A DNA stretch of 64,000 nucleotides from Brachynemurus nebulosus (taxonomy: Eukaryota > Arthropoda > Insecta > Neuroptera > Myrmeleontidae): positions 210,001 to 274,000 of the forward strand of contig JAPWDM010000017.1 of the NCBI GenBank assembly GCA_035578155.1, read 5' to 3'. This document shows, one piece after another, positions 60,451-64,000 of the stretch. A program made the position numbers and the translations under genes. The notes beneath the pieces are model-generated. The model saw only the letters and a program-made list of their open reading frames with translations. It searched no databases and was not told where the DNA came from. The first letter of the stretch is position 1; every line of letters begins with the position of its first letter.

Positions 60451-60640
60451 CTGGCGACTTCCTTGATTTCAAGCTTTTTATGTCATTTTTTATTTCTTCA
60501 GGTGCTATAACTTCTGTGAAATTGAAAGTCAGATTTTTCGTCGATATCAACAAATCAGGAAAATGTTCTATCCATTTTTCTGATTGTAGAGATTTTACTT
60601 GGACATATTCGTTAGTTTCTCCTCTGCTACAAGGCATCAT

Positions 60641-62264
60641 TCTCCAAAATTAAAATTTTAATTGAATTTATTAAATTAAAAATGTTGAATTTTTTAATAT
60701 TTTTGGAAAAGCAAACTTAGTTATAGAAACACAAAAGTTTTCACTATTATGTTTTTAATGTAGGTATATTTGATTTTGCAACTTCGTTACAATATTCATG
60801 GTAATACGACCTATAAAATTGAAATATGATTAACCAGAAAATATCAGAAGTTAGTTGTAAAGAAATTTCCCATTGTAGTTTGCGATTGTTCGATAAATGT
60901 CTTTCCACCCTGTATTTGAGCAAATAGTAAGCTCTTTTAATTAATTCATTACAATTTGCACTTGAATTAAATAAATAGTTTAGATAAATTCAACTTTTGA
61001 AATATTTATTTGTAAAGATATTCCGACGTACTTTTAACACGTGTATGTTTATGTTGTGAATAATTTTCTCTTTTCCCTATATTAAGTCTCAGAAATAATC
61101 GCGTAATAAATCTTAATAAAGCGATGTAATCTATTTAAATTAGGGAGATTATTACTGTTCATTTCAAATTAGGTCAAGGTACAAGATGATACGCATTTTC
61201 AACGCATACTGCAAGCAACTATACATTATAATATTAAATAATTATATATGTTGTGATATTCTGAAAAACTGTATTTGTATGTTATTGATACAGGTATAGG
61301 TAAGTATTCAATTTATGTAAAAATCTATGAAATAACATTAATTATGGATAGTATAATTATTTAGCATGTGTAAATATTATATATTATGGGCGCAGGTTCA
61401 AAAGACCTCCAGAAACTGAGGTGAGGAGAACACAAAGTGTATTATTTACATAGTTACCAACCAAACCAAGTAATTATGTTTTTATATGAGTGAGTGAGTC
61501 AACTTCTGCTTATTAATATGATAGACAAAGATAAATGCAGATGTAGATAAGAAAGTTCTTTTTAGTTTGCACCTATAATATCAAAGCAATTTTTAATACA
61601 TTTAATTTTACCTCGTTACCAACGATATTGCAAATTAACAAATTCTAAGAAGCAGTAGATCTAAATCCATTTACAGTTACCAACCAATAAAATATAAAAA
61701 ATATGTGTAGTAAAAATTACACTTAATAAAATAATGAAAAAAAGAACCTGTTTAAAAATATTATTAAATAAAAGCTTATAAGTTTTATAGTAGCAGAATA
61801 ACATAGGAAATATGTAAATGTTATCTATAACAAATGTTTAGCAAAAGATATGCAAACTGGAATTTTCAGAACATTCTGGATTTAAGAATTTTTTCAGTTG
61901 AGACTTTTAGTCATTCCGACTGCTCCATGTTATTGATTAAAAATACTAAACTCTCCAAGCATTTACGAGAGAAATTTAAATGTTACAACATATTGTTTTT
62001 CCCAATAAATATATAAATTTTTTTGGAACGTGTCGCTCCATCATTTTCCAAATGGCTGATGCTGTAGCCGCTATAATTATCACCTGAAAAATTGTATATA
62101 CATATATGACGCGTACGTTTGAATAAGCTACAGATGCTATTCCATCCTCTTAAGCGCGTTTTAACGTTCAAAGCCTAAACCATAAGATTTTTTATTAATA
62201 TTTTTTTAATTTTTTTTTTCATTCTAAAGGTATTTTTCTCTTTAAATATGTGTTTTATTAAAAA
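60641..62264. other. Unassigned AT-rich stretch
   Basis: No gene, tandem repeat or element end recognised. Confidence 0.4.
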
Positions 62265-62805
62265 CTAGCTGTACCCGCAACGTCTTTCGCGCGACGCATT
62301 GTTGTAAAATCAATGAAAAGTATATAAATGTAATAGTTATACAGAACTTGCATAGAACAATACTTTTTGCTTAATGCATGCACATATTTAAAATGGTTTT
62401 TGTATTTTGCCAAGGGATGGAGACATTTTACCGTAATAAAAAGTTATCTTACATGTTAACCCAAGTAATAAGTTAACATCAGACTAAATTTCATAAAAAT
62501 CCGTTCAATAGTTTTTGCGTAATGTGTGCATATGCTCAAAACGGTTTTTCTATTTTCCCGTGGGAACGAGACATTCTCGCGGGGTAAAAAGTATCTTAGA
62601 TGTTGACCCAGGTAATAAGTTATCACTACACCAAATTGCATCAAAACCCGTTCAGTAGTTTTTGCGTGATAAGCCATACAAAAATTTTAAAAATTACGGT
62701 TTTGATATCTACATCGATAACTTTTTACAGTACCAGGACAATTTACAAAAAATATTCCATGTACAGAAATGGTCTCGTTACAGTTTTATTATATGTATAG
62801 ATTAC
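62265..62805 (+). repeat. P-type retroposon, copy P2
   Basis: Begins AAAACTAGCTGTACCCGCAA then CGTCTTTCGCGCGACG, a start often seen on abundant arthropod retroposons. Two ~150-bp units follow (about 62433 and 62586, AAAAAGTATCTTAGATG), then AAAACCCGTTCAGTAGTTTT and the tail TTTTGATATCTACATCGATA, GGTCTCGTTAC. The CAGA tract of P1 is absent. Confidence 0.6.
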
Positions 62806-64000
62806 CTGCATATAATAGCTTTTTTCTAATCTAAACAAACAGAATTTTGTGTTTGAAAAGTAAGCAAAACTTAAACTTGCTTTTGAAATCATTAAATTTA
62901 TATAGTTAATATTTGTAATAATAAGTGGTACTACTACAGTGCTGTAGTAAATGATAGTATTTAAATTAAAAAATTTTTAAATGTATTTTAAATACTAAAC
63001 TAATCCAACAGAGAATTTATTTTATTGTAACTGTATAAGTACATATTCGTGTATACGTTTAGTTTTCGTTAATAAAAAATAAATATTGTATACGCTGAAA
63101 ATTATTATTTTATTTAATCCTTTGGATGCTAGGTTAATTTTATGTAATTTTTCTGAAACGTTAATAACGATATATTTATTATGCATCTATTAATTTATTA
63201 TCTCCTGTAAACAAATTAAAGCTTGTAATTACACCAGATTTCGTTTAGTTTGGGTGACTGGTGACGGCCATAGCACTGAAATGAAGTTATTTGTCTATAC
63301 GAAAAACAATTAGTTTAGCTATTATTTTACTTTTAATTTTTTCGCAAAATTCAGTTTAATTGTTTTTTACTTTGCATGTCAATTGCACCCTACAACTGTT
63401 GAATAATAAAGTCAACAGTTTTATCATTGCTTGGGTAGGTTTTGAAATATCAGTAATTTTTGAGCGTTTTGGACTCTACCGAATACAACAGCAGGGTCGA
63501 AGAAGCGTGAATCTAGAGATGCATGAGTACAACAGTTATAGACATATTAATAAGCTGAATGGAGAGGCATGAAGCAGGTGGAGCATCCGCTCCAGGGTGC
63601 ATGGTAAAAAGGGACGCAATAGTGGAAAGAAATAGGGCGACGTTTCTCCCTTTTTGGTCGCCACTCTAAATTTTTGGAAAAAAGTTGACGTTTATTGTTA
63701 GAGAGGGAACACTTGACTAAAGTCGCTCCAAGGTGCAGAAATTGTAGTTACACTTCTAGCTGAACGTTCTTATTATTTGATATCTTTAACTAACTTAAAA
63801 TATAATTCTAGCAAAAATTTATATTACAACAGTTTGGGGAAAAAGAGTTTAAAATTAAAATCTGAAAATAAATTAGTGGTGATTGGAAGCTGAAATTTAG
63901 AAAGTAAGATAAAAGAAATGAATAAAGTTGAATAATTTTATTAAATTGGAATTTCGAAATTTACACAATTGTTAGCTAATTATGTGTAGAATATGTTCCC
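62806..64000. other. Unassigned stretch to the right edge
   Basis: AT-rich. 63560-63740 is GC-richer (GGAGCATCCGCTCCAGG, GTCGCTCCAAGGTGC) and may be a decayed MITE, but no paired ends were found. A 70-codon frame at 63360-63572 has no known motif. Confidence 0.35.

Larger units (their letters stand above)
59030..60640 (-). pseudogene. LINE ORF2 fragment (RT and C-terminus), interrupted
   Basis: Minus strand: FTEVIAPEEIKNDIKSLKSR and KSP, then (after a 445-bp MITE) NEITDDLLKFGGKSLLKGIT, KIPEKWRKSILIPVFKKGDK, ENYRGIS, frameshift, LDSTLKLITKITAQKLDEII, LSDEQMGFRKGRSTTDVIYT and FVDLENAFDRIK ending near 59594. The catalytic YADD part is missing. At 59300-59030 the C-terminal EITEMRILRRISGKTLRDRV and NTDIRKILDIQPVC segments appear. 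Several stops and shifts. A different LINE from the one at the left edge. Confidence 0.8.

Noticed and set aside
60318..60653. 111-codon plus-strand frame
   Set aside because: It is antisense to the LINE fragment and crosses the edge of the inserted MITE.

Overview
The window is strongly AT-rich animal DNA, most likely from an insect or other arthropod with a large, repeat-filled genome. This is inferred from the mixture of element types (hAT, Tc1-like, piggyBac-like, foldback, Helentron/HINE-like, non-LTR LINEs) and from fragments of transposase and reverse-transcriptase families common in arthropods. I found no convincing host gene, tRNA, rRNA or CRISPR array. Every recognisable coding segment comes from a mobile element, apart from one decayed fragment (about 4.56-5.06 kb) of a multicopy arthropod protein family, itself sitting inside a Tc1-like element. 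All but one of the coding relics are broken. The exception is the ORF2 of a non-LTR retrotransposon on the minus strand, which runs off the left edge without a stop.

Layout. 0-3.5 kb: LINE with frameshifted ORF1 and open ORF2. 3.5-7.2 kb: an A-family repeat, a long-TIR element holding a dead Tc1-like element, and a short hAT relic with an 8-bp target duplication. 7.2-9.75 kb: first full copy (C1) of a 2-kb HINE-like family C. 9.75-13.2 kb: AT-rich DNA and a tandem array of about 125 bp period interrupted by a TA-flanked MITE and a 981-bp hAT-type element. 13.2-19.2 kb: C2, split inside its (TA)n tract by a 4.2-kb TIR element (G), which itself contains a foldback element (D1). 19.6-21.4 kb: a piggyBac-type MITE and a GC-rich MITE. 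22.4-24.5 kb: C3. 24.5-30.6 kb: mixed old repeats, a 288-bp insertion flanked by a 9-bp repeat, and a 1.6-kb inverted-repeat element. 30.7-36.3 kb: a second hAT-type copy, two foldback copies (D2, D3), a LINE tail and a second long-TIR element. 36.7-38.5 kb: GC-rich MITE and A-family copies. 39.8-49 kb: sparse DNA with a 553-bp palindrome, hAT MITEs and TA arrays. 49.5-54 kb: a possible 4.56-kb piggyBac-like element. 56.9-60.6 kb: a decayed hAT with transposase and a decayed LINE carrying another hAT MITE. The remainder is AT-rich with a second copy of a tandem-unit retroposon at 62.3-62.8 kb.

How the parts relate. The nesting gives relative ages: D1 lies in G, G lies in C2; a dead Tc1-like element lies in a long-TIR element; one GC-rich MITE lies in the 3' end of an A-family repeat; one hAT MITE lies in a dead LINE. 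Two repeat families (A and C) share one architecture: short subterminal inverted repeats beginning AG(T)CGAATTTC, a (TA)n tract in the 5' part, a 3' hairpin and insertion beside T-runs. They account for most of the long (TA)n tracts in the window. This shared design is the most coherent signal I see.
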